Position numbers and translations under genes: made by a program. The notes beneath the pieces are model-generated. The model was not told the DNA's origin, searched no databases, and saw nothing but the letters and a program-made list of their open reading frames with translations. Of a stretch of 64,000 bases of DNA, positions 16,773 through 25,927 are shown piece after piece. Each line of letters starts with the position of its first letter. Position 1 is the first letter of the stretch. Source of the DNA: Halobaculum sp. MBLA0147 (GTDB taxonomy: Archaea > Halobacteriota > Halobacteria > Halobacteriales > Haloferacaceae); assembly GCF_041361345.1 (NCBI RefSeq), contig NZ_JBGKAD010000001.1, positions 2,108,001 through 2,172,000 on the forward strand. The letters are read 5' to 3'.

Positions 16773-17323
16773 CGGGAGACGGACGGCAGCTACTCGTCGA
16801 TGCGAGTGTCGTTATCAGACTCACCCAGGTACGTGAACTCTCTCTGCTGGAACACATCGACGGTCGCGCATGTTTCCCGAATTCGGTGGTCAGAGAGGTT
16901 TCGGATGAGCCTGCAGCTACGCGACTCGACAGTGTCCTCGACGAGACTGGCTGGGCGGAAACGTGCGAGCGACCTCCCAAATCGACGCTCTCGACTGCGG
17001 CAGTCCACCTCTACGGCGATGGAGTCGACGATGTAGACTTCGACGAACCAGAAGCCGATATCGAACTGCTCGCCTGTGCACTTCAGAACGAAGTGAAGAC
17101 CGTCGTCGTCAGTGACGATATGCCGTTACGAGAGACGTGCAAGGCACTTTCCGTCTCGGTGACCGGATCGTTCGGCGTTCTGATCCGTGCAGTCGAGTGC
17201 GGAGCACTGGAGGCCGAGGCCGCGCGGGAACGACTGTACGCGATGGACGAAGTAGATGCACGTCTGAGTGCGACTCTTGTTCGACGTGTGGAGCGGCAGA
17301 TCGAAGAAGCAGAACCAGACTGA
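16769..17323 (+). CDS. PIN-like toxin, DUF3368-type
   Basis: A 184-residue PIN-fold protein, a presumed RNase toxin paired with the preceding antitoxin. Acidic residues expected in the metal site are Asp11 (LLVDASVVI) and the Glu/Asp cluster in EADIELLACALQNE and VVVSDDMPLRETC. The C-terminal GSFGVLIRAVECG stretch is typical of DUF3368 members, which usually follow UPF0175 antitoxins. The C-terminal helix is longer than in minimal PIN toxins. Apparently intact. Confidence 0.82.
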   Translation: MTGDGRQLLVDASVVIRLTQVRELSLLEHIDGRACFPNSVVREVSDEPAATRLDSVLDETGWAETCERPPKSTLSTAAVHLYGDGVDDVDFDEPEADIELLACALQNEVKTVVVSDDMPLRETCKALSVSVTGSFGVLIRAVECGALEAEAARERLYAMDEVDARLSATLVRRVERQIEEAEPD

Positions 17324-17350
17324 GAGTCTCTCGACAGTTTTCTACCGGCT

Positions 17351-20300
17351 TCAGTCGTCCGTCGCGGGCGGCGCCTCCGCCTCTTCGCCGTCGTCTTCCT
17401 TCGCCGGGAGCCGCCGGTCCGCACGCGGCCCCTCGCGGTCCACGTCAGGCAGCAGGTCCCGCAGGTACCGCCCGGTGTGAGAGTCGTCGTCGCGGGCGAC
17501 CTCCTCGGGCGTGCCGGTGGCGACGATCTGACCGCCGTGCTCGCCACCCTCCGGGCCGAGGTCGATCACGTTGTCCGCGTTCTTCACCAGGTCGAGTTCG
17601 TGCTCGATCACGACGACGGTGTTGCCCTTGTCCGTCAGCCGGTGGAGCACGTCGATCAGCTTCCGCTCGTCGGCCTTGTGGAGTCCCGTCGTCGGCTCGT
17701 CCAGTAGGTACAGCGTGTCCCCGGAGTCGCGCTTGCCCAACTCCTCGGCGAGTTTGACGCGTTGTGCCTCCCCGCCCGAGAGCGTCGTCGACGGCTGGCC
17801 CAGGCGCATGTACCCGAGCCCGACGTCTTCCAGTAGTTCGAGCCGTCGCGAGAGGCCCGAGTGACTCTCGAAGAACGACGCCGCTTCGGAGACGGACATG
17901 TCGAGTACGTCCGAGATCGTCTCGCCTTTGTAGGTCACGTCCAGCGTCTCGTCGTTGTACCGGGCGCCGTCACACTCCTCGCAGGGGACGTACACGTCCG
18001 AGAGGAAGTTCATCTCGATCTTGACCGTCCCCTGACCACCACACTCCTCGCAGCGACCGCCCTTCACGTTGAACGAGAAGCGCCCCTTCTCGTAGCCGCG
18101 CTGCTTCGACAGCTCCGTCTCCGCGAACAGCTCGCGGATGTGGTCGAAGACGTTGGTGTACGTCGCCGGGTTCGACCGCGGCGTCCGCCCGATGGGCGAC
18201 TGGTCGATCAGTCGGACGTTCTCGATCTCGTCGGTGCCGTCGATCCCGTCGTGGTCGCCGGGGTCGACCTCCGTGTTGTCGTTCATCTCGCGGGCGAGCC
18301 CCTTGTACAACACGTCGTGCATCAGCGTCGACTTCCCGGAGCCGGACACCCCCGTGATCGTGGTGAACTGCCCCACCGGGATCGACACGTCGAGATCCGA
18401 GAGGTTGTGTTGGCGGGCGCCGCGGATCACCAACTCCCCGTCGGCCTCGCGGCGCTCGTCGGGGACGGCGATCTCCTCGCGCCCCGCGAGGTAGTCGCCG
18501 GTGATCGACGCCTCGCAGTCGATCACGTCTTCGAAGTCGCCCTGCACGACGACCTCGCCGCCGTCCTTCCCCGGCCCGGGACCCATGTCGACGATGTTGT
18601 CCGCCCGTCGCATCGTCTCCTCGTCGTGTTCGACCACGAGGAGGGTGTTGCCCAGGTCGCGCAACCCCTCCAGCGTGTTCAACAGCCGGTCGTTGTCCCG
18701 CTGGTGGAGCCCGATGGACGGCTCGTCGAGCACGTACAACACCCCCACCAACCCGGAGCCGACCTGCGTCGCCAGCCGGATGCGCTGGCTCTCGCCGCCC
18801 GACAGCGTCGCCGCCTCGCGGTCGAGCGTGAGGTACTCCAGCCCGACCTCCTCCATGAAGCCGAGCCGGGCGCGGATCTCCTTGAGGATCTCCTCGGCGA
18901 TGGTCCGCTCCCGGTCGGTCAACGACGACTCCATCCCCTCGAAGTGCTCCAGGGCGTCGCCGATCGACAGGCGATTCACGTCGGTGATCGCGGTGTCGTC
19001 GACGAGCACCGACCGCGACTGCGGCTTGAGTCGCGTCCCCTCACACTCCGGGCAGGTGGTGACGGCCATGAACTCCTCGATGTGCTCGCGGGTGTTGTCG
19101 GAGTCCGTCTCGACGTGTCGCCGCTCCAAGTTCGGGATCACACCCTCGAACCGCTTCGTCTTCCGGCGGACGCCGTCCTTCGTCTGGCGGGTGAACTCCA
19201 CCTGTCGGTCGGTGCCCCAGAGGAACTGCTCGCGGATCGACTCGTCCAACTCCTCGAAGGGCGTCTCGACGCTCACGCCGAAGTGTTCGGCGACGTTGTC
19301 GATCCGCGTGCGGTAGTACGAGCGGTTGTAGCTCCACGGCTCGAAGACGTTCTTCAGCGGCTTCGAGGTGTCTTGCACGACGAGGTCCGGGTCGACCTCC
19401 TTCGTCGAGCCGATCCCCTCACACTCCGGACACGCGCCGTACGGGGAGTTGAACGAGAACGACCGCGTCTCGATCGGCGAGAAGTCGATCCCACAGTGGG
19501 TACACGCCAGGTCCTCGGAGAACTCCACGAGCACGCGGTCCGTCGTCGCCGCGTCCGTCTCGGCGTCGTCCGCGAGGTCGCCGGTCGACCGCGACTGTGT
19601 CCCCACGTCGATCTCGCCGCTGGTCACCGCCTCCGGCGGGTCCGGCAGGATCACCTTCATCGTCCCGTCGGCCTCGTCGAGGGCGGTCTCGACGGAGTCG
19701 GTGATCCGCGAGCGGTCCTCGGCGCGGAGTTTCACGCGGTCGACGATCACGTCCACCGTGTGGTCGTAGTTCTCGTCCAACTCCGGCGTCTCCAGCGAGA
19801 GGTCGTACCGCTCGCCGTCCACCTCGACGCGGGTGTACCCCTCGCCGGCCAACTCCTCGAACAGATCTTCGAAGGCCCCCTTCTGGTCGCGCACCACCGG
19901 CGCGGCGATCTCGGCGCGGGTCCCCTCGGGCACCTCCAGCAGGCGGCGGACCATCTGCTGGGCGCTCTGTTCACCCACCTCGCGGCCACACTCCGGACAG
20001 TGTGGCGTACCGACGCGGGCGTACAGCAGTCGCAGGTAGTCGTGGAGTTCCGTGACGGTGCCGACCGTCGACCGCGGGTTGTTGGCGGCGTTCTTCTGGT
20101 CGATGGAGATCGCCGGCGAGAGGCCCTCGACGCTCTCGACTTGCGGTTTGTCCATCTGCCCGAGGAAGTTGCGGGCGTACGCCGACAGCGACTCGATGTA
20201 GCGGCGTTGTCCCTCGGCGTAGATCGTCTCGAACGCCAGCGACGACTTCCCCGACCCCGACAGCCCGGTGACGACGGTGAACTGCTCGCGTGGGATCTCC

Positions 20301-20362
20301 ACGTCGACGTCTTTGAGATTGTGCTCCTCCGCACCACGCACCTCGACGAAGTCCTTGCTCAT
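17351..20362 (-). CDS. uvrA: Excinuclease ABC subunit A
   Basis: A 1003-residue nucleotide-excision-repair damage sensor with two ABC ATPase modules. Walker A motifs are GLSGSGKSS near the N terminus and GVSGSGKST near residue 640. ABC signatures are [12 protein letters not shown] and [12 protein letters not shown]. Zinc-finger cysteine pairs occur in CPECG, CTHCG...CPECEG and CEECGG...CEECDG. The start was set at the ATG opening [19 protein letters not shown], the normal UvrA N terminus; the longer frame adds an unrelated basic leader. An acidic insert of ~30 residues lies near residue 270. uvrC is also in this window, ~26 kb away. Confidence 0.97.
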   Translation of the reverse strand: MSKDFVEVRGAEEHNLKDVDVEIPREQFTVVTGLSGSGKSSLAFETIYAEGQRRYIESLSAYARNFLGQMDKPQVESVEGLSPAISIDQKNAANNPRSTVGTVTELHDYLRLLYARVGTPHCPECGREVGEQSAQQMVRRLLEVPEGTRAEIAAPVVRDQKGAFEDLFEELAGEGYTRVEVDGERYDLSLETPELDENYDHTVDVIVDRVKLRAEDRSRITDSVETALDEADGTMKVILPDPPEAVTSGEIDVGTQSRSTGDLADDAETDAATTDRVLVEFSEDLACTHCGIDFSPIETRSFSFNSPYGACPECEGIGSTKEVDPDLVVQDTSKPLKNVFEPWSYNRSYYRTRIDNVAEHFGVSVETPFEELDESIREQFLWGTDRQVEFTRQTKDGVRRKTKRFEGVIPNLERRHVETDSDNTREHIEEFMAVTTCPECEGTRLKPQSRSVLVDDTAITDVNRLSIGDALEHFEGMESSLTDRERTIAEEILKEIRARLGFMEEVGLEYLTLDREAATLSGGESQRIRLATQVGSGLVGVLYVLDEPSIGLHQRDNDRLLNTLEGLRDLGNTLLVVEHDEETMRRADNIVDMGPGPGKDGGEVVVQGDFEDVIDCEASITGDYLAGREEIAVPDERREADGELVIRGARQHNLSDLDVSIPVGQFTTITGVSGSGKSTLMHDVLYKGLAREMNDNTEVDPGDHDGIDGTDEIENVRLIDQSPIGRTPRSNPATYTNVFDHIRELFAETELSKQRGYEKGRFSFNVKGGRCEECGGQGTVKIEMNFLSDVYVPCEECDGARYNDETLDVTYKGETISDVLDMSVSEAASFFESHSGLSRRLELLEDVGLGYMRLGQPSTTLSGGEAQRVKLAEELGKRDSGDTLYLLDEPTTGLHKADERKLIDVLHRLTDKGNTVVVIEHELDLVKNADNVIDLGPEGGEHGGQIVATGTPEEVARDDDSHTGRYLRDLLPDVDREGPRADRRLPAKEDDGEEAEAPPATDD

Positions 20363-20507
20363 CGGCGACCACCCCGGACGAACGCGCGACTCCCGGTTCG
20401 ATCCATTACTGACGCCCACGGCCCGCGTCCACTTGAATTGGGGTATCTCGGGTGATCGGTCGCGTCGGCTCCCCGGCGTGGTGGCTTCGAGTGCTCGGTC
20501 GCGTCAC

Positions 20508-20849
20508 CTACTCGGCGTTGGGCCCGTTCCGGTTGACCGCCGCGTCGAGTTCGATCAGTGCCCGCGACACGTCGCTGTCTCTGTCGAACCGGAAGCGCGC
20601 TGGGGAGGTGTCGGGGACCGCCTCGACCACGCCCAACTGTCGCAGCGTGTCGAGGTGTGTGTGGACCGAGCGGCGACTGACTCCGGTGATCTCCGCCAGT
20701 TCAGACTTGTTGAACTCGCGACGCGGCGGCAGTGACAGGAGGCCATCGACCATGCGAACGAGACTCGGATTCTCCGCCACGACACGCCACCCGGTCTCTG
20801 GCTGCTCGTCGCCGTGATCCCGGCCGTCTTCGTCGATTGCTTCGGCCAT
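20508..20849 (-). CDS. Winged-helix transcriptional regulator (paralogue)
   Basis: A 113-residue winged-helix protein ([20 protein letters not shown] then [15 protein letters not shown]), paralogous to the gene at 14714-15058. The acidic N-terminal 25 residues are poorly conserved between the two. It is divergent from a small hypothetical gene. The spacer carries a 7-base inverted repeat, TTGTGCA / TGCACAA (20886-20892, 20921-20927), a candidate operator. Regulated genes unknown. Confidence 0.8.
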   Translation of the reverse strand: MAEAIDEDGRDHGDEQPETGWRVVAENPSLVRMVDGLLSLPPRREFNKSELAEITGVSRRSVHTHLDTLRQLGVVEAVPDTSPARFRFDRDSDVSRALIELDAAVNRNGPNAE

Positions 20850-20959
20850 TCTCGTCCGGGTGTAGACGCTCGACCGTCGAAAGTGTTGTGCAGACCAGAT
20901 TACAGGTAGCGGAAAACAATTGCACAAGCACGAAGTGTCCGGACACGCCGTAGTCGAAT

Positions 20960-21262
20960 GTGCCAAAGACCGACGACGTGGCTTGTGTGCTGGTGTACAC
21001 GCTCGCCCGCTCGTTCGGGTGGTCAGAGCGTGTGGCGGTGGATCGACTCGTCGCCGACGCACCGGTCTCCGAGAACAGACAGTCCAGACGTACCGCCCGA
21101 GACCGACTATCCCGGGTCGACTGCGTCGGGTACAGTGAGACGGACGATACACTGTGGCTCGTCGGCCCACCGTTCGACGACGCCGCGCAGCTACTCCACG
21201 CTTGCGGCTACCGTGAACCCGACATTTGTCTCCTGTTCGGCCATCACCAAGACGCGATCTGA
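20960..21262 (+). CDS. Small hypothetical protein, divergent from the regulator
   Basis: A 100-residue frame from a GTG (MPKTDDVACVLVYTLARSFG, then WSERVAVDRLVADAP). Composition is protein-like and mildly acidic, with helical N-terminal and hydrophobic C-terminal segments (PDICLLFGHH). No motif is recognised. Its position divergent from a winged-helix gene makes it a candidate target of that regulator. Codon bias is weaker than in neighbouring conserved genes, so confidence is moderate. Confidence 0.5.
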   Translation: MPKTDDVACVLVYTLARSFGWSERVAVDRLVADAPVSENRQSRRTARDRLSRVDCVGYSETDDTLWLVGPPFDDAAQLLHACGYREPDICLLFGHHQDAI

Positions 21263-21420
21263 ACGAGAAGACAGAGACTCGGACGGTATCTCTTCCTCTC
21301 GGTGAGTCCCTTCACACCCGCGACACTGTCACAAAGTAACACCATCGTAGGTGAGAAAACTACCAGCGAGCGACGGGCACCACCGGAACTAAGTCCGTGG
21401 CGACCCTACGAAGAGACGCG

Positions 21421-21969
21421 ATGAGCACACAGAAGTCCGTCAGAGCGACCGTCGACAGCGTGGAAGCGAGCGAGGCGCTGCGCCTCGATCAGGAGAAGAC
21501 CGAAGAACTCGTGGCCGCACTCAACAGCGACCTCGCGGCGACGTACGTCCTCTACTTCCAGTTGAAGAAGCACCACTGGAACGTCGAGGGTGCGGAGTTC
21601 CGCGACATCCACGAGTACCTCGGCGAGGCCGCCGAAGACGCCGAAGAGGCCGCGGACGAACTCGCCGAACGCGCACAGGCGCTGGGTGGTGTCCCGCTCT
21701 CGCGTGGCGCGCAACTCGAGGAGCGCGCACCCGTCGAGCCGGAGGGTGACGACGTGTACGACATCCGTACGTCGCTGCGCAACGACATGGAGATGTACGG
21801 CGAGATCATCGAGCAGATGCGCGACCACGTGGAACTCGCGCAGGGGCTGGGCGACCACGCCACCGCCGAACTGCTCCGCCAGCACCTCCTGACGGTGGAG
21901 GAACACGCCCACCACCTCGAACACTACCTCGAGGACGACACGCTCGTCTCCGAGGAGACACTGAACTGA
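21421..21969 (+). CDS. dpsA: DNA-protecting ferritin-like protein Dps
   Basis: A 182-residue Dps/DpsA subunit, expected to form a dodecamer that oxidises and stores iron and protects DNA. The ferroxidase region is visible as YFQLKKHHWNVEGAEFRDIHEY, with further acidic residues in DAEEAADELAERAQALGG and in the last helix (EEHAHHLEHYLEDD). The ATG opens MSTQKSVRATVDS. Transcription probably begins close to the ATG. An iron-responsive DtxR-like box is ~425 bases downstream in front of another gene; none was seen directly upstream of dpsA. Confidence 0.93.
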   Translation: MSTQKSVRATVDSVEASEALRLDQEKTEELVAALNSDLAATYVLYFQLKKHHWNVEGAEFRDIHEYLGEAAEDAEEAADELAERAQALGGVPLSRGAQLEERAPVEPEGDDVYDIRTSLRNDMEMYGEIIEQMRDHVELAQGLGDHATAELLRQHLLTVEEHAHHLEHYLEDDTLVSEETLN

Positions 21970-22204
21970 GCGGCTCCACACGCCACGCGGAGTCGGAGAC
22001 ACACTCGACCGCGCCACCGGGCGCGACGGTCACGACGACGGCACGGTGGTGTCGCGTCGCGACCACGGCACCACCGCCACGCGGTTCTTCCGACGAGCCG
22101 ACGAGTGAGGAGCCGATCGTGCGAGCGACCTAGCGAGACAGAGCGTCGACCGTGGAGCGGTGATCCGAGCGACACCCGGGAGCGAGAAGCTGCGAGCGGC
22201 GGCG

Positions 22205-22387
22205 TCAGCGGAACTCGTCGGCGGTGACGGTGAGATCGGAGGCGATCCACCCGTCGGAGTTGTCGTCCTCCAGCAACACTGTGCGGTCCGGCTGCGCCTC
22301 GCAGGCACGGACGGTCGGCGCGTCCGCGGCGGCCGGTGGCTCCTCGTCGTCGACCGCCTCGTCCGCGCGACCGGTGTTCGTCGGCAT
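22205..22387 (-). CDS. Small acidic haloarchaeal protein (DUF7331-like)
   Basis: A 60-residue acidic protein ending TVLLEDDNSDGWIASDLTVT, which resembles the haloarchaeal DUF7331 small-protein family as I remember it. No membrane segment, cysteines or catalytic motif. Eight bases upstream of the ATG is a perfect TTTAGG-CGAA-CCTAAA palindrome, which suggests iron- or manganese-dependent regulation. Biochemical role unknown. Confidence 0.65.
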   Translation of the reverse strand: MPTNTGRADEAVDDEEPPAAADAPTVRACEAQPDRTVLLEDDNSDGWIASDLTVTADEFR

Positions 22388-22394
22388 GGATGAG

Positions 22395-22410
22395 TTTAGG
22401 CGAACCTAAA
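22395..22410. promoter_or_regulatory. DtxR/IdeR-like palindrome upstream of a small gene
   Basis: TTTAGGCGAACCTAAA: perfect 6-base arms (TTTAGG / CCTAAA) around CGAA. Half-site TTAGG is the hallmark of DtxR-family metalloregulator boxes (IdeR, SirR, haloarchaeal Idr). It lies 8-23 bases before the ATG on the minus strand, where it would overlap the core promoter or transcript start. Confidence 0.6.
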
Positions 22411-22441
22411 CACTTGAGCGTTCCGGGTTCCGGCCGACGCC

Positions 22442-23047
22442 TTACTCGTCGTTCGCCGCGGTCGGGTCCGACTCGTCGTGTCCCGCCTCGGAGGGCTCGG
22501 CGTCACTCGGCCGTCTCTCCGCTGGGGCAGCGTCGTCGGCTGGCTCCTCACCGGGCGCGGCCGCGGCGTCGTCCAGCCGTTCCTCGGGTGGCGTCGCGTC
22601 GGTGACTTCGAGCGGCTGGCGTCGGCCGCGTCGGTCGTACGCGCGGACATCCTCGAGATCGTACGGCGGCGTGGCGACCAGGACGACGCCGGCGAGGTCG
22701 TCCGTCTCGGAGAGTCCCTGTCGGCCGTCCGGGTGCGAGACGAACAGCCCACTCCCGCTGGGGCGACTCAGGTCCATCCCGAACACCGCGGAGACCGACG
22801 CGCCCGCCTCTGGGAGGTAGAAGTGTGTGAGCACCGGCGTCTCCGCGTCGACTTCCGCCTCGACACCCACCAACTCGTCGGCGGGCGTCGTGTCGAGTGC
22901 CACGGTCACGGACTCCGGGTCGCCGGCCACGGCCCGCTCGCACAACACCGACAGGAGTCCGCGCGTGATCGTGACCACACGATCACACGGGGCCGGCGAC
23001 GGAAACGCGTGCCGGTCCGCGGCGAGCAGCTCCGAGGTGGGTGACAC
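22442..23047 (-). CDS. Conserved haloarchaeal protein, acidic tail
   Basis: A 201-residue protein. Residues ~1-150 look like a compact alpha/beta domain (VVTITRGLLSVLCERAVAGD, VTVALDTTPADEL, LTHFYLPEAGASVSAVFGMDL, FVSHPDGRQGLSETDDLAGV). The last ~50 residues are acidic, Pro/Ala rich and probably disordered. No cysteine site, signal peptide or enzyme motif is recognised. It resembles other haloarchaeal hypothetical proteins but I cannot name a function. Confidence 0.7.
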   Translation of the reverse strand: MSPTSELLAADRHAFPSPAPCDRVVTITRGLLSVLCERAVAGDPESVTVALDTTPADELVGVEAEVDAETPVLTHFYLPEAGASVSAVFGMDLSRPSGSGLFVSHPDGRQGLSETDDLAGVVLVATPPYDLEDVRAYDRRGRRQPLEVTDATPPEERLDDAAAAPGEEPADDAAPAERRPSDAEPSEAGHDESDPTAANDE

Positions 23048-23132
23048 GGGGTCGGCGACGGTAGCCGTCGAGTGTCACACCAGGTGACTCGGGGTGGCCC
23101 AGCGTCTCCGCCGTCTCCACCACGCACCCGCC

Positions 23133-23816
23133 TCAGGACAACAGCGACTTGACGGTCTTCCCGTACAGCGACAGGGTGTTCCCGCGGGCGGCGGCCAGCG
23201 CGTCCGCGACCGCGTCGGCAGCGTTCCCGTGGACGCCCTCGCCGTGGCCGACGACGACGTGTTCGGGGTCGAGACCGGTCAGCGCGCTCCGCGGCGGCGT
23301 CAACCGGAGCATCGGGTGGACGCCGAGTCGCTCGCTGCCGGTCACCATGTACTCCGCGGTGCCGAGCGCCTCCGGGACGAACAGCGTTCCCGAGGACTCG
23401 AACAGCAGGGCGACCTCCTGCCACGGCGGCAGCGAGGAGTCGCGGACCTCGACTGCCCGGACGCCCTCGGTGAGCGTCGCGCCGAACCGCTCGACGGGGG
23501 CGTCTAGCTCCGGCGCGACGCCGGTCATCCACTCGGGGACGTAGACGGGCACGTCGTGGCGGTTCGCCACCGCCGCGCCGTCGCGTTTGTGCCGGTCGAG
23601 ACAGGTGACGACGCCCGCCACCTCGCCGTCCAACTCCGCGAGGAGGTCGTCGACACCCGTCGCGTCGACGGGGTCCAACACCCACACCTCCCCGTCGTGG
23701 ACGACCGCGTGACTCGCCCGCTGCATCTGTTCGTCCGGGTACGCGATCCACCCGACGCCGGCGTCGTGCCGGTCGATCTCCCGCAGGTTCGCCGTCCCAC
23801 TACCTTTCATCGGCAT
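23133..23816 (-). CDS. Metallo-beta-lactamase-fold-like protein
   Basis: A 227-residue protein with the strand order of an MBL fold: ASHAVVHDGEVWVLDPVDATGVDDLL, VAGVVTCLDRHKRDG, VPVYVPEWM, GTLFVPEALGTAEYMV, and EHVVVGHGEGVHG. The usual HxHxDH metal motif is reduced to CLDRHKRDG, so it may bind one metal or none; the late GHGEGV matches the last family histidine. Start could be the first ATG or one two codons later. Substrate unknown. Confidence 0.65.
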   Translation of the reverse strand: MPMKGSGTANLREIDRHDAGVGWIAYPDEQMQRASHAVVHDGEVWVLDPVDATGVDDLLAELDGEVAGVVTCLDRHKRDGAAVANRHDVPVYVPEWMTGVAPELDAPVERFGATLTEGVRAVEVRDSSLPPWQEVALLFESSGTLFVPEALGTAEYMVTGSERLGVHPMLRLTPPRSALTGLDPEHVVVGHGEGVHGNAADAVADALAAARGNTLSLYGKTVKSLLS

Positions 23817-23918
23817 CTCTACCCGTCGTACGGGTGCCGGCCGTTTAAGCGTCGCCGCTCCGGCGTGTCTCGCGGTGTGGTGACGCGTGCCGAGTGGTGA
23901 GGTGTGGTGGGCGGGTGG

Positions 23919-24422
23919 CTACGCCGCTGTGGACGGTCGGCGTTCGAGTCGCCGGCGCCAGCCGTCGGGGAGGGTCGGTGTCTCGACGAGCGTGAACTGG
24001 AGGTTCGTGAGCCCGTCGAGTACCGTCTCGCGCTCGTCGGGTGTCATCGTGTACTCGTCGCGTGGTGTGCCGACCGGGTAGCGTGGCGCTTCGGGGAGTC
24101 TGTCGGGTTCGCCCGTCGCGGCGGCGCGTACGTCGTCGATGGCCTCCGCGACGACACACAGCAGGTGTTGGAGTTGTGTCGGGGGGACGAATCCGCTCGT
24201 CGCGAGTCTGTCGCGGAGTTCTTCCGTGGCTGTGAGGAGTTCCCTACTGCGGTACTGCGGCAGTGGGAGCAAGCGCAGTGTCTCCAGGTGCGTCTCGTAG
24301 CTGTCGAGCAGTGGCTGTACCTCGGTCGTCCCGTCATCCTTTTCAGACGGAGAATCGTTCGAACACATTGTCGTGGCGCTCCACGACACTGCGAGGGTAG
24401 GGTGTTCCCACCACCCTGCCAC
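23919..24422 (-). CDS. Hypothetical protein beside the DUF4157 island
   Basis: A 167-residue frame; an internal ATG at residue 19 (MCSNDSPSEKDDG) is an equally good start. It is mostly helical and acidic, with no cysteine site or membrane helix (SYETHLETLRLLPLPQYRSRE; LQHLLCVVAEAIDDVRAAAT). Base composition is less G+C rich than the housekeeping genes and like that of the divergent DUF4157 gene, so it may belong to the same acquired island. Not recognised. Confidence 0.5.
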   Translation of the reverse strand: MAGWWEHPTLAVSWSATTMCSNDSPSEKDDGTTEVQPLLDSYETHLETLRLLPLPQYRSRELLTATEELRDRLATSGFVPPTQLQHLLCVVAEAIDDVRAAATGEPDRLPEAPRYPVGTPRDEYTMTPDERETVLDGLTNLQFTLVETPTLPDGWRRRLERRPSTAA

Positions 24423-24584
24423 TTCTGTTGCAGTGACGACCCCGCAGTGTCGTGTCTCGGCGTTGGGCAGGGGAGTTGTTAATAGCTACGGTTACGTTGG
24501 GATTAGCTGTCGGCGTGTGGTGTCTCATCTACGGTGGCGGGTTCGGTCACGGCATCTCTTCCATCGGCAGTGATTAGCATTCGT

Positions 24585-24590
24585 ATTATA
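24585..24590 (+). promoter_or_regulatory. TATA-like element of the DUF4157 gene pair
   Basis: ATTATA, 45-50 bases before the ATG, in an A+T-rich stretch unusual for this window (TTCGTATTATAGG). It fits a transcript starting around 24612-24616 with a short leader. Confidence 0.4.
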
Positions 24591-24634
24591 GGGGGAAGGA
24601 TTAAGCGGTATCGGACAGGATTCAGAGTCGACAG

Positions 24635-25927
24635 ATGAGTCGACGCTCGCGGTGGTCTCGGAACAGGGTGTCCGAGACAGACGGCGAACAGTCGAGTGAG
24701 ACGGAGGGAGACGACGACAGGCGGTGGGTATCACGGTCGTCGGCAGGTCCTAACACCGGAGGTAAGATCAGCAAAGAGCAAGCAGAGGCGTACTACGGCC
24801 GGTCGATTGCAGACGGGTCGGAGTACGAGGATCTCCTCGGGTTGGAGAAACAGTACGGTCGTCGCCTCCACCAATGGATCGACGAGGGGATGCCGATCGA
24901 CGCGATGGGCACCCCCTCGAAGATGCAGCGGTTCCGTGATCGGAAAGACTCCGAGATACCCTGGAACATCGAAGAGTTCAACGAGGACTCGCTGGACGAG
25001 AACACCGATCCGGTGTTTCGAAAGCGTCGTCGCTCACCAGACGGAGACACCGGAGTTCCTGACTCTGTACGTGAGGTAATCTCCTCTCCTGGCCGGCCGC
25101 TGGACACCTCGATCCAGCGCGCCGTGGAGGAACGGATGGGTGACTCGTTAGGCGACGTACGGATTCACACGGGACCGAAGGCGGCCGCGGCAGCGGAGCA
25201 GATCAACGCCCGCGCGTTCACCGTCGGCAACCACGTCGCGTTCGGTGCCGGTGAGTACGACCCTGAATCTGCAGAAGGTCAGCACGTCCTGGCTCACGAG
25301 TTGGCACACGTCCGCCAGCAGACCGGTGGCGACCTCTCGATGCTCCCGCAGGAAGATGTCCAACTGGAGATCGATCCCGACCCGGAACTAGAACGCGAGG
25401 CCGAGGAGACTGCTCAGCGCGTGATGGCTGGTGGCAAACTCGGCATTCAGAAACTCTCCGATACCGACGTTCACCTGCAACGGATGCCAGACGTAGAACT
25501 GCTCGAACAGGTCCGGCAGTCTGGCGACGCCGACGTGAGTGCGATCGAGGCACGGCTCGCAGAACACGAGCGACGGCTCTCGGCGTTGGAGTCGGCCGAC
25601 CGCGGCTTCACCGAGGCGATGACAGAAGACGGGCTGAAGGCCGCTGTCACGGAAGTGATCAAGGGGAGCAGCACCTCTGTCGGCGAGACTGTGGCGATGA
25701 ACGCACTCGGTGTGAGTGGTGCCGCTGCGGCGACGACCAGCGCACCCGCTTGGCTCCCGCTCGTCACACTCGCCGTCGGCGCGGGTGCCGCCGGACTCGC
25801 CTCCGCCGCCGTCACCGGCGGCGCGAACGTTGACCGACTCATCCAGGAACTCAAACAGTACCGCGACAGTGGGCAGCAGACCACTGGAACAGACGCAGAC
25901 GACACGAGTGGATACCCTGGTTCATAG
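24635..25927 (+). CDS. DUF4157 (eCIS-core) domain protein with hydrophobic C terminus
   Basis: A 430-residue protein. Residues 1-150 are polar, basic then acidic, and probably disordered. Residues ~151-230 are a DUF4157 domain: PGRPLDTSIQRAVEERMGDS, VRIHTGPKAAAAAEQINARA, FTVGNHVAFGAGEYDP, and a zinc-protease-like HELAH at 221-225, followed by REAEETAQRVMAG. A coiled coil (292-325) precedes a small-residue hydrophobic region (353-396) that could form one or two membrane helices. DUF4157 is known as the core domain of proteins associated with extracellular contractile injection systems; here no sheath, tube or baseplate gene is in the window. The partner gene starts at the very next base. Toxin or protease activity is inference. 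Confidence 0.85.
   Translation: MSRRSRWSRNRVSETDGEQSSETEGDDDRRWVSRSSAGPNTGGKISKEQAEAYYGRSIADGSEYEDLLGLEKQYGRRLHQWIDEGMPIDAMGTPSKMQRFRDRKDSEIPWNIEEFNEDSLDENTDPVFRKRRRSPDGDTGVPDSVREVISSPGRPLDTSIQRAVEERMGDSLGDVRIHTGPKAAAAAEQINARAFTVGNHVAFGAGEYDPESAEGQHVLAHELAHVRQQTGGDLSMLPQEDVQLEIDPDPELEREAEETAQRVMAGGKLGIQKLSDTDVHLQRMPDVELLEQVRQSGDADVSAIEARLAEHERRLSALESADRGFTEAMTEDGLKAAVTEVIKGSSTSVGETVAMNALGVSGAAAATTSAPAWLPLVTLAVGAGAAGLASAAVTGGANVDRLIQELKQYRDSGQQTTGTDADDTSGYPGS

Noticed and set aside
17861-20455. 864-codon plus-strand frame antisense to uvrA
   Set aside because: Shadow of the uvrA reading frame; composition is Arg/Val/Leu with no domain.
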